64,000 bases of DNA from Cristatella mucedo (taxonomy: Eukaryota; Bryozoa; Phylactolaemata; Cristatellidae), in assembly GCA_009760855.2 (NCBI GenBank), contig WPIO01000001.1:12350001-12414000 (forward strand), written 5' to 3'. Shown one piece after another: positions 22,524 through 31,776 of this stretch; within the stretch, counting starts at the first letter, position 1, and each line of letters opens with the position of its first letter. Below the pieces are notes generated by a model, which was given only the letters and a program-made list of their open reading frames with translations, searched no databases and was not told the DNA's origin. A program made the position numbers and the translations under genes.

Positions 22524-23559
22524 CTATCTATAGTAATAAAGTTATAATGTGAGTTTGTAAAAACATCAGATAGACCAATTTCAATAACATTTAAGTCACT
22601 TGGAGTAATTAGATTATTATAGCTTAAAATAGAAAAATGGATAGATATGGTTATACTAGTTGGAGAAGTGTCAAACTGTGTTATATAATTACTTAATAAT
22701 ACGATATAATTATCTTCAACACCATAATATGTGATATTAAGAAAATTAGAAACAAAGAAATTTGGCGAATGAAATTTGTGATAGCAGTCTTTAACTACAA
22801 TATTTCTTATATAATCAAAATCTAAAACAAGTTTCATTTTAACAACATAGTAGTTTACTCTAGTCATAAACAAATCCTTTAATATAATTGATTTTTCAGT
22901 TATTTGTTTTTGTATAACAGATAAGCTTGTATCGTTTCCACTAAAAACACTTCTCATAGCTATATCTTCAATATTCATTTGATAAATATCTCTTATTTTT
23001 AATATTATCTTTGAGTAGTTTATTGGAGGAATTCTGGGTATATCAGATAATCTAGCTAAGTAATAATCTCTATCGAATCCGAGACTACTATCAAAACCTG
23101 ATAGATTTTCTACTTTAGTGAAAGTAACAGGGCCTCTATTAAGTTTAAAAAGATCAAGTATAAATTTATAGTCAGAAATTCCAGTGGAATTTTCATTTTT
23201 TAAGTATATAGACATAACATCTGTTATCTCTCTACTATTATTTTTTTTTTGCTACTAACATATAAGTTATTCACTGTTAAATCACCATTTACTGTTAAAT
23301 CTGCTTTTTTATCGGTGTACTCTTTTGTTGCAACATCACTTCCATTAATCAAAGCTAGTTCATAACCATATTTTTTGAGTTTGCAGATAAGCTTCCTCTT
23401 ATAACTTGATCTGAATCTTTTTCTTTTTTTTAAATAGTTGTTATCAGCAAACGACTGTCCAACAGCTTCTAATGGATCTATATTGCTTCCAAGATTTATT
23501 ATTTTGTTTCTTGCCATGTCTAATGTTCCAATCATCTGTAAGTCTTTTCTACTTAGCAT
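22520..23559 (-). pseudogene. Fibre-like protein C (phage-tail-fibre-type repeats)
   Basis: The N-terminal part (23,559-23,224) contains GTLDMARNKIINLGSNIDPLEA and ..DVATKEYTDKKADLTVNGDL, the 'NxIxNLxxPxxxxDAxTKxY' repeat typical of tailed-phage fibres and also of some eukaryotic DNA viruses. A frameshift in an A-run near 23,240 leads into a 231-codon distal part (to 22,520) with no recognised fold, starting ...MSIYLKNENSTG. It is likely a virion attachment fibre. The true start may be lost: a TATATGG motif at ~23,572 begins a different frame. Confidence 0.65.
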
Positions 23560-23638
23560 TATGCTATTGCCATATAAATATTAACATTTATTTATATATC
23601 TAGCAAATCTGATCCAGATATAAAAGTAGAACTAGCAA

Positions 23639-24432
23639 CTATTTTTTTCTAGAATTTAACACACATCCACCATACAACTGATCGCTCTGGGTTGTTAGTG
23701 TTGATGGTGGAGGCATAAGTAGTTTTGTTATTCCAGAAACTTCACAAGTTACTCCAAGAACAAATAAACCTCTTGAAACTGTAGTATCACTAAGGGCACC
23801 AATCCATCTACCATTAACTATTTTATCATATATTTGTGTAGTCAACGACTCATCCATAGTTCCTTTAAAATTTAAAATTGTAGAATTCCCATTTACTCTT
23901 CGTAGATAGCCAAGATTTACTCCATCATTTGGATTGACATGATCACTTTGTATAATAATTGGATTATTACTCATATTCAAAGGTCCATTCATTGATCCAT
24001 GATTATATTTTACAAAATTAGCTTCCATAAATGCAAAAGTTGCAACATTGTTTGTAGAAAATGATGCTTCTGTATTAGTAATATTTAGTGTTCCAGTTAC
24101 AGTTAAATTTCCATTAATAGTACCACCAGTCTTTGATATTTTCGTATCAGCATAATCTTTTGTAGCAGCATCACTTGCATTGATAGGATTAGCAAGATCT
24201 ATCACTCTAGGATTGTTCATATCAAGATCACCATCAGCAGTTGTTCCTCTAGATACTTTTGTAACAAAGTTTGTATCGATATAATTTCTATTTACAACAT
24301 CTGTAGAATCAACGGGATCCCCAAGGTTTTTATTAGATTTTAATTCATATTTAAAGTTCCATTCATAATATCTTCAGTCTTACGAATGTAATTTTTTGAG
24401 TTAGATCCTTTTCTACAATATCCAAGCGACAT
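23639..24432 (-). pseudogene. Fibre-like protein B
   Basis: It starts MSLGYCRKGSNSKN behind a TATAGAATG promoter. A frameshift lies near 24,340, then three or more fibre repeats follow (NLGDPVDSTDVVNRNYI, IDLANPINASDAATKDYADT, ISKTGGTINGNLTVTG), ending in a distal Ser/Thr/Gly-rich domain. About 264 codons. The repeats match those of fibres A, C and D. Role inferred: host attachment. Confidence 0.7.
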
Positions 24433-24439
24433 TCTATAC
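24430..24439 (-). promoter_or_regulatory. Viral start-codon-linked promoter motif
   Basis: Minus-strand GTATAGAATG includes the start codon of fibre B. It lies two bases beyond the stop region of fibre A. Confidence 0.6.
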
Positions 24440-25282
24440 AATAGTAATAATAAAATCAATATATGTAATATTACTAGCAACTCTTAAATTATCTATCATG
24501 TATGTGCAGGTACCATTAATGTTTATTACTAAGAGGAGAGTACGAGAAACACCATACGTGTTATCACTAGTTAACTCTAAAAACACTCCAGTAGTATTAG
24601 AACACCAGATAATACTAGATATTGTTCGAAAGTTATTTACTCGGCCAGCAACAACAGTTTTGAAAGGTGCTGCGTAGCCTACAGCTTGTCCTTGTTGATT
24701 AAAAACCGCCATATCTGCAGGAGATGATCTTAATGTAGAAATTTCTGTTCCAGTTCCATTTGCATTAATAATAAATATGTTTAGCGGAACAACACTTGCA
24801 AAACCAGTAAGCCTTTAATACAAAGTAGAACATTTATAAGAATCAAAAGATTGTTTTGTAATAATATCTGAATCTTTCAAAGAAGTAATTTTGTTTGATC
24901 CTAGGTCAAGAGTACTATTTGAGTTACCATTGAAAACTTGATTCTTACTTTTTAGTAAACCATAGTTTATTACTTTGTAAGGTCTAGAATCTTGATATGC
25001 AGTTCCATCAGCAGAATTTCCTGATATGCCAGTAACATTTCTACAGCTGAACTGTGATACAAGTTTTGCACCACTCTTTGGAAGTAAATCTGATAAATTA
25101 GAAACAAAAGTTATTTCTCCTGAAACATTACTTGCTACAGTATTCAAAAAGTTGGAATTTAGAGCATAATCTAATCTTATTGCATCTCCACCATTTCACG
25201 GAAAACCAAGGTTTGTAATACTATTTTCATTAGCATCAAGATCGCTAAAAATATGACCATTGATCTTAGTAACATTTTCCAT
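24434..25282 (-). pseudogene. Fibre-like protein A
   Basis: A 283-codon frame starting MENVTKINGHIFSDLDANE, with an in-frame TGA at 25,198 and TAA at 24,817-24,815 but no frameshift. Its start parallels fibre D (35,671), which has INGYILSDLDANGNRI, so the two share an N-terminal anchor. A repeat-like segment (STLDLGSNKITSLKDSDIITKQSFD) sits midway, and a beta-rich distal part ends at 24,434. It is divergently transcribed from the membrane-protein gene. Confidence 0.68.
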
Positions 25283-25297
25283 TCTTATATATATATG
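25280..25297. promoter_or_regulatory. Bidirectional viral promoter, 12 bp between start codons
   Basis: The plus strand reads 'cattcttatatatatatg'. The minus strand gives TATATAAGAATG (fibre A) and the plus strand TATATATATATG (membrane protein). Both initiation codons share one TATATA core. Confidence 0.6.
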
Positions 25298-26387
25298 AAG
25301 AAAATAAAAGGAGGAGATCTAAAATCTGTTTTAGATACAACAAAAGAAGTATTATTAAGAACAATAACTGCAACTGAACTAGTTTCAAAAGCAATAATAA
25401 AAGTTGCACCTAAGATTAAAATGAAGCTAAGTCTACAAGCATCAAATAAGATTGCAACTATTGTTCCAAAAGTTTTGCAGTCATTCAAAGTTATTGGATC
25501 TGCTACAAAAGCATTAGGTGGATTTCTTTCTGGCATAACGGGAATAGTTGATCTTGGTTTGTTTATAAAAGAAATTGTAGATGATATTGTTTCTGGAAAA
25601 TATGGCAATGTCTTCTGGAAAACCATTGCAGATAAAAAAGAAGGACTGTCAAAAATGGTTGCGTCTTTAGAAGTGGGCTTTTACATAAACGAGATATTGT
25701 TAGAAGCAGAAAAGTCAGGAAGTGATTGGTATTTAAATCCTAGTAAATTTCTTTCAGATACATTCAGAGAGGAGGTAACTTGGGATGCTTCTCAACTAGA
25801 TACAAAGGCTTGGAGTAAGAACTTTCTTGAGGTTCGATCAGGAGGATTTTTGCCTGCAATTCCAGCTATTATAGCAAGTATAGCTTCTATTATTGGAGCT
25901 GTTGGCTTAGGCGTTTCTATAGCAGTATCAATAGAAGGCTTAATTAAAAAGATTATATATGTGACAATGTATACAGCTAAAGCACCTACAATGGATACTC
26001 ATGAAGAACAAATGAACGCGTTAAGTTTACAAAGTTCAAGACTAAAGAAAGCAATTATAGACATAAAAAATATGATAGAATTACTTGATAAAAACATTGA
26101 TATTGATTTGAGTGACAAAGTGCATAATAGTGAGGTAAAAAAAGATTAGATTACCTAAAACAGGGGAAACAACTTGTGGAAGTGTCTGGAGTTAGCTATT
26201 CAGATAAGCTAAAAGAAGATATAAAAAAGTAGAAAGCAGTACAATTGGAGGAAAAAAGTCTTGTAACTATCAAGCAGAGAGCGCAATGCTACTTGCTAAT
26301 CTATTTTCTAGAGGAGCAACGCAGGAGCAAATAAATAATGAAATGATAAAACTAAGAGACGATTTGAAAAACCGCTGCAGAAATTAA
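25295..26387 (+). pseudogene. Viral membrane-associated protein, C-terminal frameshifts
   Basis: The frame is open for 285 codons (25,295-26,149) from MKKIKGGDLKSVLDTTKEVL. It has an amphipathic N-terminal half, a GGFLSGITGIVDLGLFI hydrophobic patch (~25,520-25,570), then a strongly hydrophobic segment FLPAIPAIIASIASIIGAVG (~25,850-25,910) and a coiled tail. An A-run at ~26,135 shifts frame; helical coding continues with a TAG and a second shift to a stop at 26,385. It is probably a virion or entry-associated membrane protein (inference only). Confidence 0.55.
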
Positions 26388-26940
26388 AAGTCTGTACGTC
26401 TAACAATTTTGTAATCTTCCGTAAGTGTATAAGTAAAGTTTAGTCGTGCAAATTGTAAATGCAAACGTATTGCTGCAAGGTCGCGTACTTCAGCAGCTGC
26501 AACAGGATTATCAAAATATCTCAAGTGGTATCTGACTCCGTCTATTGAAATGCGCGAAATCCACTTTTTATTATGTGAATTCCAGTTTACACCAATAAAG
26601 TTTGAAGTATTATTTTTTTGCCTTCTTTTATTTCTTTGATTTTCTGAGCGAGTTGCAGTTCTTAGATTAATTATTCTATTATCACTCCTGTCCAAATTTA
26701 CATGATCAAGCTCATGCATTGGAAATTCACCAGTTGCTATTAGGTACGCGCCAATCGATGCGCTTGATAGTGTTTCCCATCAGTTTTCATTCTTATATAT
26801 CCAGTGTTATTTACCATGCCAGCTTCTGCTCCAGCCTTAACAATTCCTCTTCTACCTACTCTCCAAAAGAACTTTCCAGTATCTGCTTCATAGGTAAGAA
26901 GTTCCATAACTCGATTTCTAAAAATAGCATCTTGATTCAT
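26384..26940 (-). pseudogene. HNH endonuclease with AP2 DNA-binding domain
   Basis: The N-terminal frame (26,940-26,740: LTYEADTGKFFWRV...GYIRMKTDGKHYQAHRLA) is followed by a frameshift. The C-terminal frame (to 26,384) has the HNH core HELDHVNLDRSDNRIINLRT and an AP2-type SNFIGVNWNSHNKKWISRI...AAAEVRDLAAIRLH. This is the domain order of selfish HNH-AP2 endonucleases of phages and giant viruses. Catalytic His, Asp-His and Asn residues remain. It lies on the opposite strand between structural genes, as expected for an invading homing-type gene. Confidence 0.8.
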
Positions 26941-26987
26941 TCTTTAGTATATAATAGTTTTATTTGTCTTTAAGTAAAAAGTTAATT

Positions 26988-26998
26988 AGTATAGAATG
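26988..26998 (+). promoter_or_regulatory. Viral start-codon-linked promoter motif
   Basis: TAGTATAGAATG ends in the start codon of the PLA2-domain gene. Confidence 0.6.
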
Positions 26999-27695
26999 GA
27001 ATATCACGAAACAAAGCTAAACCTGTCAGATCACTAACTAAACTTAATACGTAAGTCTGATAAGCCTATTTCAATCAGATTAAAAAAGAAGATCTATCAG
27101 GTTCAGTTCCAATCTTTGTAACAAAAACACAACTTGCTAGAATTGAAAAGTGCAAATCTAAAAACGCTGGCTTACAACTAAATCTAAGTTTGAAGCAACT
27201 GAAACATAATAGAAAGGTTGGCAGTGGTATCGTAGATTTCATAAATAAACTTACTGGAAATCGTGAAATGCATATGCGTCTTCCGTCGGATGTTAAATCA
27301 GAAAATTTTCCAGGTGGAAGTTTTAATGATACTGGGAAGTACTCTTATGTAGGCCCAGGTACCAAGTTTACTCAACGTATGAATGAAAATTATGAAGGCG
27401 TAAATGATTTAGAACGACGGGCCCTTATCCATGTCCATGATTACATGAATCTGCTGCTAGAATCGCACTTGATCCAAGACAGCCTGCATATGCTCGTGAA
27501 GATGCTAAGACTGTAGCAGCTGTAAAAATGGCGAAATCAAAGTTAGGCTTGGGAATTGGTAGAGCATTAAGTGATTCATTTGCTACTGATTTTCTAAAAG
27601 ACAAAGTATCAAATCCTGCTAGTCTAAATAGAATAAAAAATTATGCTCGAGGAATTGTTGATAGGATGCTTGATATAACTTGGAAAAGGATCTAA
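26996..27695 (+). pseudogene. Virion protein with parvovirus-like phospholipase A2 domain
   Basis: It starts MEYHETKLNLS, shifts at an A-run near 27,095, then reads ...KLTGN and a PLA2-like centre. The calcium-loop-like YVGPGTKF lies at ~27,346-27,370 and the catalytic His-Asp pair at 27,436-27,441. A frameshift straight after the HD pair is followed by a helical tail (LDPRQPAYAREDAKTVAAVK...) to 27,693. Capsid PLA2 domains help non-enveloped viruses leave endosomes; in Polinton/adintovirus relatives the domain sits in a minor virion protein. About 230 residues if unbroken. The domain call is by motif only. Confidence 0.62.
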
Positions 27696-27748
27696 AAAAA
27701 ATTAACTCACAACTAATTTTTCTTTTTCTTTTATACTTACTTACTTTT

Positions 27749-28237
27749 TTAAAATTCTGCAGGATTAAACATTGATCTCTTTGGCGAACTATAAACTTTT
27801 ACTTGGTCAATCTTTAATCCAATATTTAATCTTGCCTCATTATTATAGTATTCTTTTGATACATAACTACCATCAAGAATTCCAGTTATACAAAAATCAT
27901 TTCCTAGTTGTCTATTTACATCTGAAGGACTAGTTAATTAAATTTGTTTATTATTCTCATCAAACATAATACTTGGTTTCTTTCCAAAATCAAATCTAAT
28001 TCCAATTGTAGATCTTGCACTGACATCAAATCCCTTAAAATCTAATTGCTCACTTGATCTATCTACAACACTCTGAAGAAATTGAAGTACTTTTTCTGTT
28101 ATGTACACCCATGCACTAAGATAAGGTTTTGAATCTTTTGAAATTTTTTCTTCAACATGAACGTGCGCAGGCTTTCCCTTAGGAATAACAACTGCAGAAT
28201 TTTGGAGGACTATGAATTTCCTTTCTTGATTTTCCAT
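27749..28237 (-). pseudogene. Unknown conserved-looking viral protein (possible OB-fold)
   Basis: A 163-codon frame from MENQERKFIVLQNSAVVI to ..SMFNPAEF, broken only by one TAA (codon 100, ~27,938-27,940), after which the same frame continues. Alternating beta-strand-like pattern, few Cys, basic and acidic residues balanced. The size and strand pattern could fit an OB-fold or ssDNA-binding protein, but no motif proves it. The start is fixed by the CTATAGAATG motif. Confidence 0.45.
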
Positions 28238-28244
28238 TCTATAG
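28235..28244 (-). promoter_or_regulatory. Viral start-codon-linked promoter motif
   Basis: Minus-strand CTATAGAATG ends in the start codon of the 28,237 gene. Confidence 0.6.
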
Positions 28245-28296
28245 AGTGGAAATATTTTGTTTAATTCAAATTAATAATCCCATGACTGTACCAAAA

Positions 28297-28978
28297 TCAG
28301 CCAGCTCCATTAGTTTCAGAAAGATTTAACATTTCACAATCCGTCTGTTTATAATCTTGTAGCTGAAAAGTTTGAGAACTTGGTGTAACACCGAAATAAT
28401 CTATTACTTCTGGCATTGGAGGAGCATCAAATGAGTCAAAGTAAAAACACCGATCTGTTACGTTTTTAAGTGCTACCCAATGATATATTGCTTGATCTGA
28501 TTTACCAGTATTACAGATGAGGCACTCATTTTGTTCTATAGAGTTTAACTCATCTCTCGCAAATACACCTCTGACATCTTTTACATTTAATTCTTTTACA
28601 TAATTATCTATTTCTAAATCAGTTAGTGGCGTACATTTTATCTTTTTTTAAACTGTTGATAACTTTTCTTAATTCAGAAAGAATACTTGCTTTATCTGCT
28701 GATCCACCAAACTTTTTCTCGTGAGACAAAACTCCACTCCCTAACTTTTTTTCATGAGCTAAAACTCCAATAGCTACACTTCCTCCAAATTTCTTTCCTT
28801 GAGCTAGAACTCCAGAACCACTTTCTGATCTAAGCTTTACAAACTTTGACTTTTTACTTTCACTGATCACACAGATTGCTTTAATCATTCCTCTGAGACC
28901 TTTTGTACTATCAATTTCAGTATACTCTTCATGAATGCTATCTGTAGGCTTCTTACATTTCAAGCAGTAAATTTCCAT
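28297..28978 (-). pseudogene. Zinc-ribbon (DUF5679-like) plus adenain-type cysteine protease
   Basis: The N-terminus MEIYCLKCKKPT resembles the DUF5679 zinc-ribbon start. Next come three similar units (GSGVLAQGKKFGG, IGVLAHEKKLGSG, GVLSHEKKFGG), then a helix (ILSELRKVINSL). An A-run frameshift near 28,625 leads into a protease region: RGVFARDEL, catalytic His in HWVAL (28,480-28,482), Asp in YFDSFDAPP (28,435-28,437) and Cys in the TDC triplet (28,336-28,338). Just after the Cys the frame decays and meets a TGA at 28,297. Adenain/Ulp1-type proteases mature capsid proteins of adenoviruses and Polintons. No start or promoter motif separates the two parts, so they look like one gene. Confidence 0.7.
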
Positions 28979-29015
28979 TTCTATAATATAAAAACTTTTT
29001 TTAGTATAGGAAATG
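28976..29015. promoter_or_regulatory. Divergent viral promoter pair (protease / ATPase)
   Basis: The two start codons are 34 bp apart. The minus strand carries TTATAGAAATG and the plus strand AGTATAGGAAATG, separated by A/T runs. Confidence 0.6.
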
Positions 29016-29684
29016 TCTCTCCTAGTAAGAGCGTTTAATTTGGGACAAGATGTAGACACTGGTCATAAAGAGCCTCTACCAAATGTTCCAATTAGAGCTT
29101 TGGTTTTAGGCCCAAGTGGTTCAGGTAAGTCTCAACTTATAATGAATTGGATATTCTACGGAATGGTTAATTATGATAGTTGTAAAATTATTGCTTCAAG
29201 TTTAGATCAAAAGTTGTATCGAGGACTTATGTCTATGACAAAAGAAAACAAAGCTTACTCATGGGTGAATGGAATTGATGCTTTGCCAGAAGTAGACTCA
29301 TATAAGAACTGCAAGAATGCAGTTTTACTTGATGATTTAATGACAGAAGATCAGACTAAAAAATTAGACTATTTCACACGAGGAAGACATAAACGTCTAA
29401 ATATTTTCTATCTTGCTCAAGGTTTTAAAAATATTCATAGGAGAGAAATTAGAAACAATGTAAATTTAATAGTAATCTTTAAGCAAAACACAACTGACAT
29501 CGAGTATATCCGTGATGCATACGCTGGAGATATTGATAAGAAACAATTTAGAGAATGGGTTAACTCTTGTACTAAAAGCCGTTTTAGATATTGCGTAATA
29601 GATCTAACTAAGACTAAATCGGAAGGCAGATTTTGGTCTGTTGATTCAGAAGGAAAGCAATTAATGGCATTTTTTAATTCTTAA
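29013..29684 (+). CDS. A32/FtsK-HerA-type genome-packaging ATPase
   Basis: An intact 223-residue frame. Walker A GPSGSGKS is at residues 33-40 and Walker B-like LLDDLM at about 105-110, followed by a YFTRGRHKRLNIFYLAQ arginine-bearing segment and a conserved C-terminal SRFRYCVIDL. Viral ATPases of this clade pump DNA into preformed capsids. Length and motif order match Polinton/adintovirus packaging ATPases. It ends in tandem stops (TAA TAG) just before the next gene's promoter. It is one of the few undamaged genes, so it may be younger-looking by chance or preserved. Confidence 0.88.
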   Translation: MSLLVRAFNLGQDVDTGHKEPLPNVPIRALVLGPSGSGKSQLIMNWIFYGMVNYDSCKIIASSLDQKLYRGLMSMTKENKAYSWVNGIDALPEVDSYKNCKNAVLLDDLMTEDQTKKLDYFTRGRHKRLNIFYLAQGFKNIHRREIRNNVNLIVIFKQNTTDIEYIRDAYAGDIDKKQFREWVNSCTKSRFRYCVIDLTKTKSEGRFWSVDSEGKQLMAFFNS

Positions 29685-29689
29685 TAGAT

Positions 29690-29700
29690 ATAGTAAAATG
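29690..29700 (+). promoter_or_regulatory. Viral start-codon-linked promoter motif
   Basis: GATATAGTAAAATG ends in the start codon at 29,698, 11 bases after the ATPase stops. Confidence 0.5.
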
Positions 29701-30826
29701 TTTAATGGAAAAAGTTATTCGAGTGGTACAAAACCTTACAAAAGAAGTGTTCAAGAAGCACTTGATTATGAAGCTAAACTGCAATATCTGCAAGATTTAA
29801 GGATGCGAACATTCTAGAAAACTCCAGTGAGATACAAAGAATAGAATCCGAAATCGCTGTAAGAGATGCTGCTGAGCACAGATTGAATGAGCAAGCATTA
29901 GAGAGATCTACTGATAACTCAGGAAATATTGTTGTTGAAAAACTTAAAAGAATTAGACCTAAACTTGCTTTACAAATAGAAAACAAAGAACAACTGTAGA
30001 AAGCCTTGGAATACAAACCCAAACCAGACATATCTTCTACTATTCGAAAAGCAAGAACGGCTGTCAGTGAAGGATAGCATAAAAAATCAATCACTATAGC
30101 AAATCAAGCAAAGACACACGCAGCAAACCCCGATGTACGAGAAGCTATTGATGTTGCTCAAGAAGGTTTAGCTGAAGAGTTAAATATAAATCCTACGACT
30201 GTCACTCCGAAGAAAACTGCAGTAATAGTACAAGATTTGGATAAAGATAATCGAATTGAAATAGTTAAAAATAAAGAGGGATATGCTCCCAGTTATATAA
30301 CAAAAATAATAAAGGAGATTGATAGTACAAATAAAGATTTAAAAATATATGAGCTAGGACTAAAACTTTATAATGAAAAAATGTATACTCCTGAAAAAGA
30401 ACTAGAACAGTCTGCTCATAATGTCTTAGAATATGCTCAGAACTATTATAGAAGAGTAGATGATTAACAAAAAGATGAAGTAATAAAAACATATATTTCA
30501 ACAATTGATAAGAAGAAAGATTTACTTGATATTATTGGAGCAAAAAAAGACTGATGGAATATCTAAACCTATAAAAAAAATTGTGCAAAATCTTAGTGAA
30601 GAAAATCTTTCAAATGTTAATATAGGGCTAGATAATAAGAAAAAAAGAAGCGTACAAGAACAGAGTTTTAGTTTATTTAAGACCGAAAGTTGGACGAGGA
30701 ATAGAAGTAATTCCATTAGTTGTAAAGAATGATTCAGAAGTATTTGATAAGATAGAATTGTGGATTCGTGAACTTGCTGCTGGAAATACTGGAGTAGTAA
30801 ATTCTACTAGTGCTGCTGTTGATTAA
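29698..30826 (+). pseudogene. Helix-rich viral protein of unknown function
   Basis: It starts MFNGKSYSSGTKPYKRSVQEALDYE, shifts near 29,800, then runs ...NILENSSEIQRIESEIAVRDAAEHRLNEQ... with in-frame TAG at about 29,996 and 30,077 and TAA at 30,465. Two further shifts (near 30,540 and 30,680) lead to a conserved-looking end, ..VGRGIEVIPLVVKND... to 30,824. About 375 residues. The Gln/Glu/Lys-rich helical composition suggests an internal virion or scaffold protein. All three in-frame stops sit where a Gln codon is one transition away. Confidence 0.5.
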
Positions 30827-30888
30827 CTTGCAAAATCTAGAAACGTGCCAAAGTCATGCATTTCTAAAAAAATAAACTTTTATATAAT

Positions 30889-30899
30889 ATATAGAAATG
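30889..30899 (+). promoter_or_regulatory. Viral start-codon-linked promoter motif
   Basis: ATATATAGAAATG ends in the start codon at 30,897. Confidence 0.6.
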
Positions 30900-31766
30900 A
30901 GTGACCTTCTTGGTGTGGCTAAGGATATTCAAAAAATTGTTGAGTAAATAAAAAAAGATACCATTGCAAGTAAAGAGGAATATATTTTTAGTGTAACTAG
31001 AGCTACTAATCCTATTAGAGAAAACATCAATAACCCAATCAAGCTTAAAAATAAAAGGTTTAATATATGCTTCAAAAAGTTTGTTGGAACGAATTCTATT
31101 AAGAACATTACATCTGAAAATAATACTTTTGTGTATAGACTTGCTGGTGGATCTGAACAAGTAGTAAGGATACCTCCTGGGATATATGCGGCTGTGTCAG
31201 ATGATGTAAGTGTTGGTATTGCGGATACAATAAATAATTATATTGTGCTATCTGGAACAGATAAGTTTATTTCAGGTATTGATACTGCTACTTCTAACTC
31301 TTGGATTATTATGCCTGCTGGATTTAAATTTGTTGCTGCTAAGTCTACTATATCAGACATACTTGAATTTAATGGCACTGTTTATAAAAACAGATAGGAC
31401 CTTATCAATAACTACATATAATCCAGCTCCTGGAAAATATTTCAAACAATTAGTTGCCGGTCCGGGAAATAAAGTTTATTCAGAGAATGAAGTTTTTGTT
31501 TCTGAATTTTAATTCTTGTAAACTTTAATTTGGTTGCGAGTGGAACTAGTTATATAAATAACAAAGAAACACAAGCTCTTAGAAGTTTTGCTTATAATTT
31601 CTATCCTTGGGAACAAATGGTAAATGAACCGAACACTCTTGAATATCACAATATTGTTGGAGATTCTATTTCTGATATATTGATTACAATTACAGAACAA
31701 AATTTGAAAGTTTTAGATTTTGGATCACAGCAGATTACTGTTGTGATAGAAATTATTGAAGCATAA
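30897..31766 (+). pseudogene. Penton-like minor capsid protein 1
   Basis: It starts MSDLLGVAKDIQK, with a TAA (~30,945) after VE. Beta-rich sequence follows (TFVYRLAGGSEQVVRIPPGIYAA), a shift near 31,395, then ..GKYFKQLVAGPGNK, a second interruption near 31,510, and the C-terminal part (31,516-31,766) ending in a strand-rich ILITITEQNLKVLDFG..ITVVIEIIEA. That ending recurs in the next gene. In Polintons a single-jelly-roll penton accompanies the capsid gene; position and beta character support this, but the fold is inferred. Confidence 0.55.
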
Positions 31767-31776
31767 TATAAGAATG
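31766..31776 (+). promoter_or_regulatory. Viral start-codon-linked promoter motif
   Basis: AATATAAGAATG follows the previous gene's TAA directly. Confidence 0.5.
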
